A DNA stretch of 5,617 nt. It comes from Candidatus Omnitrophota bacterium. Lineage in GTDB: Bacteria > Verrucomicrobiota > Verrucomicrobiia > Limisphaerales > UBA1319. Under the pieces are notes generated by a model, which saw nothing but the letters and a program-made list of their open reading frames with translations, was not told the origin of the DNA and made no database searches. Positions 1-5,617 of the stretch are shown in pieces; position 1 is the first letter of the stretch; every line of letters begins with the position of its first letter. The translations under genes were made by a program, and so were the position numbers. The stretch spans positions 1 through 5,617 of the forward strand of contig JAMCZD010000546.1 in assembly GCA_023473405.1 (NCBI GenBank). Direction: 5' to 3'.

Positions 1-555
1 GTGACTAAGGCGATAGAACCAGTGTCCGGAAGCCAGGCGCAGGTTGGGCACCAAAGGATCGTTGGTGAGTCGCATACGCCGGATACCCCAACCTTGCGCA
101 TGTTCCGATAGCACGCGCAGAACGGTGGGGTGTAGGTGAAGATGCAGATGGCCGTTTACATGGTCCAGCCGCAGGCCGGTCCGGCTGAACTTGTCGAACT
201 GGGCCCGAATCTCCCGCTTCAACTCCGGCAATAACGAGGGGCGCGCAAAATAGCGGAACCCAGTCCGGACGGGGTCGTTGCTGAATTGACCCCGCGAATC
301 GACCAAGCCGGGGATTTCCGAACTGGGCAACACCGAAGGGCCGCAGACCAGGGTGAGGTGAAGTCCAACGCCGAGCCTTGGATTCTGGCGGGCCATCTCA
401 ACGGCTTCGTCGCAGGCCGCGCCGCCCATCATCAGGCTGGCGGACGTCAAAATACCTTGGCGGTGGGCGCGAACGACGGCCTGGTTTACAGCCGTCGAGA
501 GCCCGAAATCATCCGCGTTAACCACCAGTCGCCGAACGCGTTCACGGGACGCCAT
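1..555 (-). CDS. hpnK: HpnK, YdjC/ChbG-family hopanoid-associated deacetylase (N-terminal 185 residues, runs off window)
   Basis: The frame is open from an ATG at 555 to the window edge, giving 185 residues of a family usually near 280-290. Visible are the family's N-terminal NADDFG motif (residues 13-18, Asp15/Asp16), GLHLTL (64-69, His66) and DHVNGHLHLHLHP (131-143, with His132 and His136 in the expected metal-site region), all typical of YdjC/ChbG metal-dependent carbohydrate deacetylases. The call to HpnK rather than a sugar-operon ChbG rests on the adjacent, overlapping hpnD. In characterised hopanoid pathways HpnK removes the acetyl group from N-acetylglucosaminyl-bacteriohopanetetrol, working after the glycosyltransferase HpnI; that substrate is inferred here, not seen. 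The start lies 14 bases inside the end of hpnD and has GAGGG nine bases upstream, so translation is probably coupled. The missing C-terminal third lies beyond position 1. No frameshift is seen in the part present. Confidence 0.88.
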   Translation of the reverse strand, partial: MASRERVRRLVVNADDFGLSTAVNQAVVRAHRQGILTSASLMMGGAACDEAVEMARQNPRLGVGLHLTLVCGPSVLPSSEIPGLVDSRGQFSNDPVRTGFRYFARPSLLPELKREIRAQFDKFSRTGLRLDHVNGHLHLHLHPTVLRVLSEHAQGWGIRRMRLTNDPLVPNLRLASGHWFYRLSH

Positions 556-1411
556 AGTGGGATGCCCTCGAGCCGAAGATGAAGTCGAGCCAGGCCCGCA
601 AGATGAGCGCCAGTTTTTGAACCGTGTTCAACCGGGTGGGTGCGGGTTGGAATACCTGGAATTGGCGGGTTTCGAGTTTCCGAAGCAATCGCCAATAGAC
701 GGACCCCATCAACTCGGCCGAGACCATCGAGCGCCGGTCTTCGAGCGGCAGGGTTTGGCGCGCCAATTGATAGAAACGCCGGGCATGGTGCGCCATGCTG
801 TCGGCGAGGTTGTAGAACCGTGTCGAGGATTCGAACCGCAGGATCTCTTCCGACGATACCCCAAAACAGCCTAACTCACTCAAAGGCAGGTAGATGCGGC
901 CTCGTTCGGCATCGGGCCGGACGTCGCGAAGGATATTGGTCAGTTGCAGTGCCTTGCCCAGGTAAACCGCGTAGTCGCGGCAGGCGGGATTCCGGTAGCC
1001 GAAGATTTCGATGCTGAGCAAGCCAACGATGGACGCGACCCGATAGCAGTAGACCTCCAATGCGGGGAGGTCGGCATATCGGTTCTGGTCCAAGTCCATT
1101 TCAACACCCTTGATCAGCTCGTCAAAATGGGCAAAGGACAAATGATACCGGTTTATGACCGGCATTAACTCACGGTTGACTGGCAATTGGGGATTGCGCT
1201 GCTCGCAGGCAGCCCGCACATCGTCCCGCCAGGCAGCCAATTGCGCCCGCCGCTGGTCAATGGGTGTAGACTCACTGTCGGCTACATCGTCTACCTCGCG
1301 GCAAAAGGCGTATAACGCCGCCATGCTTTGGCGTTTGGCTTTGGGCAGCAAGACAAAAGCCAGGGCCAGATTCGAGGCGCTTTTGCGCGTGATCCTCTGG
1401 CTTATTTGCAT
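542..1411 (-). CDS. hpnD: HpnD, presqualene diphosphate synthase (squalene/phytoene synthase family)
   Basis: A complete 289-residue protein, normal for trans-isoprenyl diphosphate synthases of the squalene/phytoene synthase family. It shows both aspartate-rich motifs that bind diphosphate through magnesium: VDDVAD (residues 40-45) and NILRDVRPD (159-167; Asp163, Asp167). The latter runs into the strongly conserved ERGRIYLP (169-176). ALYAFCREV (32-40) and GVEMDL (102-107) also match the family. HpnD condenses two farnesyl diphosphates to presqualene diphosphate, which HpnC and HpnE then convert to squalene for the hopene cyclase; HpnC and HpnE are not in this window. HpnD is preferred over phytoene synthase (CrtB) because hpnK follows directly and no carotenoid gene is near, but sequence reading alone does not fully separate the two. 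The ATG at 1411 lies three bases after the stop of the His-rich gene and lacks a good Shine-Dalgarno, which fits coupled translation. Confidence 0.85.
   Translation of the reverse strand: MQISQRITRKSASNLALAFVLLPKAKRQSMAALYAFCREVDDVADSESTPIDQRRAQLAAWRDDVRAACEQRNPQLPVNRELMPVINRYHLSFAHFDELIKGVEMDLDQNRYADLPALEVYCYRVASIVGLLSIEIFGYRNPACRDYAVYLGKALQLTNILRDVRPDAERGRIYLPLSELGCFGVSSEEILRFESSTRFYNLADSMAHHARRFYQLARQTLPLEDRRSMVSAELMGSVYWRLLRKLETRQFQVFQPAPTRLNTVQKLALILRAWLDFIFGSRASHYGVP
565..569 (-). promoter_or_regulatory. Ribosome binding site for hpnK
   Basis: GAGGG on the minus strand lies 9 bases before the ATG at 555, inside the last codons of hpnD. It supports that ATG as the start even though it overlaps the upstream gene by 14 bases. 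Confidence 0.5.
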
Positions 1412-1414
1412 GAC

Positions 1415-1864
1415 CTAGATAGGAGGCGGAGGAGCCTGCGGGTCCCGCACAGGCGGCAAACCGCCGGTCTCGGCCAAAGTCGGATTGCGCTGGCGGTGTT
1501 CGCGCCGCCGGACGTGGCGGCGATGGTGCCGATGATGGTGATGGCTCGTTTCAGCCACGACTTCTTCGGTGTCTTCATCCGGATCGTCCGGATCGTCCGG
1601 ATCGGCTGCCTGGCTTTCGGCGTTTTCAACGCCAGGCCCGGGGGTGGCATGGTGATGATGGTGATGGTGGCGATGACGATGGTGGGACTTGCGCCAATAC
1701 TTGGCCCAAAGAAACAACAGAAGTGTCACTATCAAGATCGCGCATAACACCAAGATAATGTCCAGAAAAGCCAGCCCGGTGGTTTTAGGCAGGCTCCCGC
1801 CACTGGACTGCAAAATCTCCAGCTCTCCGGCTACAGCTAGACCGCTCCACAACATGAATATCAT
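1415..1864 (-). CDS. Histidine-rich single-pass membrane protein of unknown function
   Basis: I do not recognise this 149-residue protein. It has a short hydrophobic N-terminus (residues 1-13, ending AVAG), one strong membrane segment (about 31-54), and a basic WAKYWRKS stretch that by the positive-inside rule puts the C-terminal tail in the cytoplasm. The tail holds a first His tract (61-72, ten His and two Arg), an acidic stretch built from repeated Asp-Pro-Asp (about 89-100), a second His/Arg tract (108-117) and a Pro-rich end (PPPP). Such tracts can bind Zn, Ni or Cu, but no defined metal-site motif is visible. The ATG at 1864 is chosen over a TTG at 1867: it overlaps the regulator's stop as TGATG and has AAGGA six bases upstream, while the TTG would be too close. 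It is a real gene because it fills the gap between two coupled genes in frame and has a clear membrane-protein layout; its composition is low-complexity and divergent. Confidence 0.72.
   Translation of the reverse strand: MIFMLWSGLAVAGELEILQSSGGSLPKTTGLAFLDIILVLCAILIVTLLLFLWAKYWRKSHHRHRHHHHHHHATPGPGVENAESQAADPDDPDDPDEDTEEVVAETSHHHHRHHRRHVRRREHRQRNPTLAETGGLPPVRDPQAPPPPI
1578..1604. repeat. Three exact tandem copies of a 9-base unit (TCCGGATCG)
   Basis: The unit TCCGGATCG occurs three times head to tail without a mismatch at 1578-1586, 1587-1595 and 1596-1604. It is in frame with the His-rich protein on the minus strand, where each copy adds an Asp-Pro-Asp type triplet and so makes the acidic spacer between the two His tracts. 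A length of nine keeps the frame when copies are gained or lost. Confidence 0.9.
1649..1684 (-). repeat. Coding tract for the first polyhistidine run
   Basis: Twelve consecutive codons encode ten His and two Arg (residues 61-72 of the His-rich membrane protein), with mixed CAT and CAC codons. The mixed codon use argues that selection at the protein level, not simple trinucleotide slippage, keeps the tract. A second, shorter tract lies at 1514-1543. Confidence 0.8.
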
Positions 1865-3288
1865 CAAGTGTCCTTGGTTGACGAAGTCAACGGTTCATCC
1901 TCAAACGTATTCTCTGTACTCAAATTCAAACGTTGCATGCGATACCGCAAAGCATGTCGGCTGATTTTTAATTGGTCCGCGGTTTTAGTCAAATTGAAGT
2001 GATTCTCTTCCAAACATGCCGTGATTACCTCGCGCTCGTAACTGGACATGTAGTCGTCCAATGACTGCGTCCCAGCGACATGCAACGGGGCCGATTTCCG
2101 CAGACGTCCTTCGAGGTGGAAATCGGGCAGGCTCTCCGGGCGCACCTCCTTGCTCGTCTCGAGGATCGCGGCGCGTTCAATCACGTTGCGCAGTTCGCGC
2201 ACATTGCCGGGCCAGTGATGCGCCATCAGCTTGGACAATGCGGCCTTGGCAATGGATTCAATCGGCTTGTTCATCGCCATGCTGAACTGGCTCAGGAAGT
2301 GATTCGCCAACAAGGGGATGTCTTCCTTGCGGTCGCGCAAAGGCGGCGGCAGGAACTGCACCACGTTCAGGCGGTGAAACAGGTCCTCGCGAAAATGATT
2401 CATCCGTATGGCATCGATGATGTCCCGGTTCGTGGCGGCGATTAACCGGACATTGACCTGGAGTTCCTCGTTGCCGCCGACGCGGGTAAAGGTCCCGTCT
2501 TCCAGGAACCGGAGTAGCTTGGCCTGCAACGGACGGCTCATGTCGCCAATCTCATCCAGGAAGATCGTTCCCCCATCGGCCTCCTCGACTCGGCCGGTCT
2601 TCTGCCGTAACGCCCCGGTAAACGCCCCCTTTTCGTGGCCGAACAATTCACTTTCGAGGAGTGTCTCCGGTATGGCGGCGCAGTTGATGCGAACGTAATT
2701 GGCTTGCGAACGCTGGCTCAAGGCATGCAAGGCCCCGGCGATCAGCTCCTTGCCCGTGCCGCTCTCGCCCAGGATCAGGACAGTGGCGTCGGTGGGCGCC
2801 ACGGTTTTGATCAGGCGGCGCAGATCGACCATTTTAGACGAGTCACCGATGATTTGCTCCAATTGATAGGCCTGGCCGGCCTGGGCTCGCAAAGCGGCGT
2901 TATCGTTCAGGAGCCGATGCCTCTCGGCGCAACGCGCCACCGCGTGCAGGAGTTCCTCGGGCGCAAACGGCTTGGCGAGGTAATCGTAGGCGCCGGCCTT
3001 GATGGCTTCGACGGCCAGCTTTGGCGTGGCGTAGGCGGTGATGATCAGCACCGGCAGATTGGGCCAGCGGCTCCGGGCCTTGTCCAGGAATTCATATCCG
3101 CTCATGCCGCTGAGCCGTGCGTCCGTGATGACGATGAAGAACTCCTCCTGCTCGAGCAAGGCCAAGCCCTGTTCGGCTGACTCGACGGCGCGCACCATGT
3201 AACCCTCGTCGTTCATGGCGGCCTCGAGTGAGAGGCGCATGTTCTTTTCGTCATCGATGATGAGCAGGGGTGGTAGATTGGATTTCAT
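1864..3288 (-). CDS. Sigma-54-dependent response regulator, NtrC type (receiver, AAA+, Fis-type HTH)
   Basis: A complete 474-residue transcription activator. The receiver domain (about 7-120) has the acidic pair Asp12/Asp13, the phosphoacceptor Asp56, Thr84 and Lys106. The central AAA+ domain (about 145-375) has Walker A GESGTGKE (174-181), the GAFTGA loop (221-226) that contacts sigma-54, Walker B FLDE (243-246), an arginine-finger region FREDLFHR (299-306) and the WPGNVREL sensor-2 motif (359-366). The C-terminal Fis-type helix-turn-helix is at about 429-455. All key residues are present, so the protein should be phosphorylated, hydrolyse ATP and remodel sigma-54 RNA polymerase. Its partner is the kinase encoded just upstream: the two genes share ATGA (3285-3288). 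Layout matches NtrC, ZraR, AtoC and PilR, and the sequence does not fix which; target genes are unknown. I found no convincing -24/-12 (GG-N10-GC) promoter in the window by eye. Confidence 0.95.
   Translation of the reverse strand: MKSNLPPLLIIDDEKNMRLSLEAAMNDEGYMVRAVESAEQGLALLEQEEFFIVITDARLSGMSGYEFLDKARSRWPNLPVLIITAYATPKLAVEAIKAGAYDYLAKPFAPEELLHAVARCAERHRLLNDNAALRAQAGQAYQLEQIIGDSSKMVDLRRLIKTVAPTDATVLILGESGTGKELIAGALHALSQRSQANYVRINCAAIPETLLESELFGHEKGAFTGALRQKTGRVEEADGGTIFLDEIGDMSRPLQAKLLRFLEDGTFTRVGGNEELQVNVRLIAATNRDIIDAIRMNHFREDLFHRLNVVQFLPPPLRDRKEDIPLLANHFLSQFSMAMNKPIESIAKAALSKLMAHHWPGNVRELRNVIERAAILETSKEVRPESLPDFHLEGRLRKSAPLHVAGTQSLDDYMSSYEREVITACLEENHFNLTKTADQLKISRHALRYRMQRLNLSTENTFEDEPLTSSTKDT
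1871..1875 (-). promoter_or_regulatory. Ribosome binding site for the His-rich gene
   Basis: AAGGA on the minus strand is six bases before the ATG at 1864 and sits within the last codons of the response regulator. It decides the start: the in-frame TTG at 1867 would leave only three bases of spacing. Confidence 0.65.
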
Positions 3289-4652
3289 CGGCGTAATTTG
3301 ATCAATGATTTGGCCGGCAATTGTAAGATAAAACGCGCCCCTTTGCCAGGCTCCGATTCCACCTTTACCGTGCCGCCATAAATCTCGACGTTATGTTTGA
3401 CAATGGCCAGACCCAGGCCGGACCCCTTCAACTTGGTGGTAAAATACGGCTCGAATATCTTGTCCCGCAGTTCGGACGGAATCCCCGGTCCATTGTCCCC
3501 TATGCATACCACCACCGAGTAGTTCTCACCATACCTGGCTTGGACTTGAACCGTGCCGTTCCCATTGATGGCTTCACGCGCGTTTTGCAGCAGGTTCAGG
3601 AAGATTTCCGACAGATGATTGCGCTGCATCAATAAAGGCGGGAGCACCGATGCGTAATTCCGCTCTATCTGCACGGCGTAATGCGCCGCCACCGGGAATA
3701 CCCGTTCGATGGCCCAGTCCAGCTCCTCGATGGCGTTCAGTTTTTCCAGCTTGCCCTCAGCCAGACGCGCATAGCCCATCATGTCCGTAATGATCCGGTC
3801 CGAACGCTCCACCTCTTCGCGGATGATCTTGATCTGCTGGGTGATGGTGGCTTTTCCTTCCTTGACGTTGCGCTGGAGGTTAAAGGCCGCGTTGTTGATG
3901 ATCCCCAATGGATTCTTGAGCTGGTGGGCGATTTCGGCCGCCAGGCGACTGGTTACGCGCAACTGTTCCTGGCGCAACGCGTATTCGCGGGCCTCTTCGT
4001 CCGCCCGCCGCTGCCGGTCAACCAGAACCTGAACCCCATAGCAGCATAGAGTCATGAGAAACAGCAGCACGATCCGCAACACAAACGGCTCGGTCATCGG
4101 CTCGATCTGAGCCTGATCCATCTCGAATTGGGCGATCTGCAGGTCCAGCAATCCCGCCAGAACATAACAACTGCTGACCAGCAGATTGAGCATGATTTGC
4201 AGCGGAGCCACGGGCACGCTGATCGCGTTGCGCACAATCAAGCCCAGGAAAACCCAAAACAACATGCTGTCAAAGCCGCCCGTAACCAGGGTCAGCCCCG
4301 CCAGAAATAGACCGTCCAGCAGGGCCACAACAAAGACCACCCATTGAATGAAACTGAGCGGCAATTGCGACATCCCCACCAGCAAGATGGCCCCCGCCAC
4401 GTTGATCAGGACGTAAACCAGGAAAAAACGCTGGATTACCTCCATCGCAATCTCTCGCGCGCTGGTCGGTGTATCGAACCACCTGGAATAGAACAGGTAA
4501 TAGAATAGCACACCGATCACCAGCGCCTTCACGGGCAGACCCAGGTTCCGCTCCATGCAGCGAATCCGGAACGATTGCTGCTCGGTGTCCGGCGCCTCCG
4601 CAGCCAGGAGGCGCAAAAATTTTTCAAAGGTTTGCCAGCGAATGGAATTCAT
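3285..4652 (-). CDS. Six-transmembrane sensor histidine kinase (HisKA-HATPase), partner of the NtrC-type regulator
   Basis: A 455-residue membrane kinase. About six hydrophobic segments (near 41-57, 73-94, 101-124, 129-148, 150-170, 190-212) follow a roughly 40-residue N-terminus. No PAS, HAMP or large periplasmic domain is seen, so sensing must occur in or at the membrane. A short helical linker (213-235) leads to the H-box IAHQLKNPLG with phospho-acceptor His243, then the N-box (Asn353, Asn357), G1 DNGPGIP (386-392), FEPYFTTK (400-407) and G2 GSGLGLAIV (410-418). The kinase core is therefore intact. Topology recalls RegB/PrrB and PilS sensors; the signal is unknown. The start is uncertain: the ATG at 4652 is chosen for its codon, while an in-frame TTG at 4667 would add five residues, and neither has a clear Shine-Dalgarno. 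The gene begins 32 bases after the coaC stop and overlaps the regulator start by four bases. Confidence 0.92.
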   Translation of the reverse strand: MNSIRWQTFEKFLRLLAAEAPDTEQQSFRIRCMERNLGLPVKALVIGVLFYYLFYSRWFDTPTSAREIAMEVIQRFFLVYVLINVAGAILLVGMSQLPLSFIQWVVFVVALLDGLFLAGLTLVTGGFDSMLFWVFLGLIVRNAISVPVAPLQIMLNLLVSSCYVLAGLLDLQIAQFEMDQAQIEPMTEPFVLRIVLLFLMTLCCYGVQVLVDRQRRADEEAREYALRQEQLRVTSRLAAEIAHQLKNPLGIINNAAFNLQRNVKEGKATITQQIKIIREEVERSDRIITDMMGYARLAEGKLEKLNAIEELDWAIERVFPVAAHYAVQIERNYASVLPPLLMQRNHLSEIFLNLLQNAREAINGNGTVQVQARYGENYSVVVCIGDNGPGIPSELRDKIFEPYFTTKLKGSGLGLAIVKHNVEIYGGTVKVESEPGKGARFILQLPAKSLIKLRR

Positions 4653-4662
4653 AAACGCTGTG

Positions 4663-4673
4663 CCCAATTTGGG
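4663..4673. other. Short inverted repeat (CCCAA-T-TTGGG) ahead of the kinase gene
   Basis: A perfect 5-1-5 base inverted repeat lies in the short spacer between coaC and the histidine kinase, 10 bases before the chosen ATG. It could be a small operator or an accidental palindrome. It is too short and its loop too small to form a stable RNA hairpin. Confidence 0.3.
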
Positions 4674-4684
4674 AATGCATCACA

Positions 4685-5233
4685 CTAACATAGCATCTCC
4701 AGTGCCTTCTGCGCGATTTTTTCCACCGGCCATAATCGCCCTATACCCTCATAACCGCACGCCAATAATCCTTCTTCGGGCCCGATAAACTCGACTCCTC
4801 TCGCCTTCAGGATGGTTACATTCTGTTGCGTGGCCGGGTGTTGCCACATCTTTCCGTTCATGGCGGGAGCGATGAGCACCTTCGCGGCCGGATTCAACGC
4901 CAAGGCGATGCATGAGAGGGCGTTATCGGCCAGGCCTAACGCCATCTTTGCAATGGTGTTGGCCGTCGCAGGCGCCACCAGCAGCAAGTCAGCCTCGTCC
5001 GCCAACTGGATGTGGGCCGGACGCCAGCCCTCGACCTCTTCATACAAATCGCTAACCACAGGATTATGCGACAGGGTCTTGAAAGCCACCGCGGTGATGA
5101 ATCGGAGCGCGTCCGGGGTCATCACCACTTGCACGCGGCAATCCTGCTTGGTCAGCAGACTCGCCAAATCCACCGCCCGATGAGCGGCAATCGAGCCGGT
5201 CACACCCAAAACGATATTGCGCGTTTTGCTCAT
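4685..5233 (-). CDS. coaC: Phosphopantothenoylcysteine decarboxylase (CoaC), stand-alone
   Basis: A complete 182-residue flavoprotein of the HFCD family. It decarboxylates 4'-phosphopantothenoyl-L-cysteine to 4'-phosphopantetheine in coenzyme A synthesis, in the cytoplasm, using FMN. Visible are the N-terminal LGVTGSIAAHRA flavin-binding strand-loop (9-20), the active-site His in PAHIQLAD (His74), the substrate-binding APAMNGKM motif (122-129, Asn126) and the catalytic cysteine in LLACG (Cys159), all very near the positions in E. coli Dfp (His75, Asn125, Cys158). The protein ends at the length of the CoaC domain alone; no CoaB (synthetase) domain follows in any frame, whereas most bacteria have a CoaBC fusion near 400 residues. 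The ATG at 5233 has a GGGG run five bases upstream, a weak ribosome site. It follows gmk by 51 bases, likely in one operon. Confidence 0.93.
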   Translation of the reverse strand: MSKTRNIVLGVTGSIAAHRAVDLASLLTKQDCRVQVVMTPDALRFITAVAFKTLSHNPVVSDLYEEVEGWRPAHIQLADEADLLLVAPATANTIAKMALGLADNALSCIALALNPAAKVLIAPAMNGKMWQHPATQQNVTILKARGVEFIGPEEGLLACGYEGIGRLWPVEKIAQKALEMLC

Positions 5234-5253
5234 ATTATCCCCGCCCGAACCGC

Positions 5254-5271
5254 GGCGAGGTTCGCCTCGCC
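5254..5271 (-). other. Perfect GC-rich hairpin between gmk and coaC
   Basis: GGCGAGG and CCTCGCC form a perfect 7-base-pair stem around a four-base loop (CGAA in the transcribed strand, TTCG in the other). It begins 13 bases after the gmk stop. There is no T-run on the minus strand after it, so it does not look like an intrinsic terminator; it may tune the message or stabilise the gmk 3' end. A weaker 4-base-pair GC stem (5252-5255 with 5241-5244) overlaps it and ends beside the coaC ribosome site. Confidence 0.55.
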
Positions 5272-5284
5272 AATGACCGGCGGC

Positions 5285-5617
5285 TTAGTCATAAGCGGGC
5301 GGCCTGGCGCGTGTTTGACGCAGTTTTTCAGCCTCGATAATCACCTGCATCCGGCGCGCGTCTTCCGCAATGGTCGTGCTCAATACCAGATAATCGAAAT
5401 GCCGCCACTGCGCGATCTCCTGGCGGGCCACGCTCAGCCGTTTGCGCCGCACCGGTTCAGTGTCCGTGCCGCGTCTCCGCAGACGTTCCTCGAGTTCGGC
5501 CAGGGAAGATGGGGTGAGAAACACCGTAACCAGCGCCCGCCGGATCTCTGGTTCGCCCGCGGCTTGGGCGCGGATGGTCGCCGCCCCTTGAACGTCCACA
5601 GTCAGAAGCACATCCTT
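5285..5617 (-). CDS. gmk: Guanylate kinase, C-terminal 110 residues (5' end outside window)
   Basis: The frame is open from the window edge to a TAA at 5285-5287, with no start in the window. The sequence carries the guanylate kinase core signature LLTVDVQGAATIR (the strand and loop around the conserved QGA), a VFLTPSS stretch, the LRRRGTDTEPVRRKRL arginine-rich lid and helix that close on ATP, and the FDYLVLSTT strand, in the usual order and spacing, ending at the usual family end. Guanylate kinase phosphorylates GMP to GDP with ATP in the cytoplasm and is essential for GTP and dGTP supply. The missing N-terminal part would hold the P-loop and GMP-binding region. In many bacteria rpoZ follows gmk; here coaC does, without rpoZ. 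Confidence 0.93.
   Translation of the reverse strand, partial: KDVLLTVDVQGAATIRAQAAGEPEIRRALVTVFLTPSSLAELEERLRRRGTDTEPVRRKRLSVARQEIAQWRHFDYLVLSTTIAEDARRMQVIIEAEKLRQTRARPPAYD

Noticed and set aside
286..582. Plus-strand open frame of 98 codons at the left end
   Set aside because: It is antisense to hpnK, whose NADDFG, GLHLTL and DHVNGHLH motifs identify the real frame.
1649..1684. Relation to the Helicobacter nickel protein Hpn
   Set aside because: Only the His-rich composition is shared. Hpn is small, soluble and Cys-containing in pattern, while this protein is membrane-anchored; the similarity of the name to hopanoid hpn genes is a coincidence.
1328..1747. Plus-strand open frame with Met- and Val-rich runs
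   Set aside because: The runs are the antisense of His codons (CAT and CAC read as ATG and GTG) in the His-rich gene; it also spans the hpnD start. No ribosome site or homology was seen.
1865..1867. TTG as start of the His-rich protein
   Set aside because: Only three bases separate it from the AAGGA site, while the ATG at 1864 has six-base spacing and forms a TGATG junction.
2635..3180. Long open frame on the plus strand (181 codons)
   Set aside because: It lies wholly opposite the response regulator, whose domains and catalytic motifs are intact. The plus-strand translation has no recognisable domain and reflects GC-rich codon structure.
4653..4684. Sigma-54 promoter ahead of the kinase (GGGCAC resembles a -24 element)
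   Set aside because: No GC doublet lies at the required N10 spacing after the GG, so the -24/-12 pattern fails.
4812..5183. Plus-strand open frame of 123 codons
   Set aside because: It is antisense to coaC, which carries all active-site motifs at the expected positions.
5254..5271. Intrinsic terminator after gmk
   Set aside because: The stem is strong but no T-run follows on the minus strand, and coaC continues on the same strand just downstream.

Overview
The window reads as one gene block on the minus strand, running from position 5617 towards position 1. In transcription order it holds the end of guanylate kinase (gmk), a stand-alone phosphopantothenoylcysteine decarboxylase (coaC), a six-helix membrane sensor histidine kinase, an NtrC-type sigma-54-dependent response regulator, a small histidine-rich membrane protein that I do not recognise, presqualene diphosphate synthase (hpnD), and the start of the YdjC-type deacetylase hpnK. 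Both end genes run off the window. I see no RNA genes, mobile elements, CRISPR arrays or pseudogenes. No stretch over 60 bases lacks a gene.

Organism: a moderately GC-rich bacterium that probably makes hopanoids. The single-domain CoaC (CoaB not fused), gmk directly followed by coaC, and hopanoid genes would fit the PVC group, particularly Verrucomicrobiota of the Pedosphaera type. Acidobacteriota or other hopanoid producers are not excluded. This placement is inferred from gene content; no phylogenetic marker was tested.

Layout: (i) 5617-4685 is a housekeeping part, gmk-coaC, with a 51-base spacer that carries a perfect GC hairpin. (ii) 4652-1864 is a two-component system whose kinase stop and regulator start overlap as ATGA. 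(iii) 1864-1415 is the His-rich membrane protein, whose ATG overlaps the regulator stop as TGATG and is preceded by an AAGGA ribosome site. (iv) 1411-1 is the hopanoid part: hpnD begins three bases after the His-rich gene stops, and hpnK begins inside the last codons of hpnD.

Working together: the junctions from the kinase to hpnK are all overlaps or gaps of at most 3 bases, so these five genes are very likely translated from one message. HpnD makes presqualene diphosphate from farnesyl diphosphate on the way to squalene and hopanoids. HpnK in characterised hopanoid clusters deacetylates an N-acetylglucosaminyl hopanoid side chain. A membrane sensor plus sigma-54 activator joined to hopanoid genes through a His-rich membrane protein is the unusual point of the window. 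It suggests, but does not prove, that the signalling system has to do with the state of the membrane or a metal.
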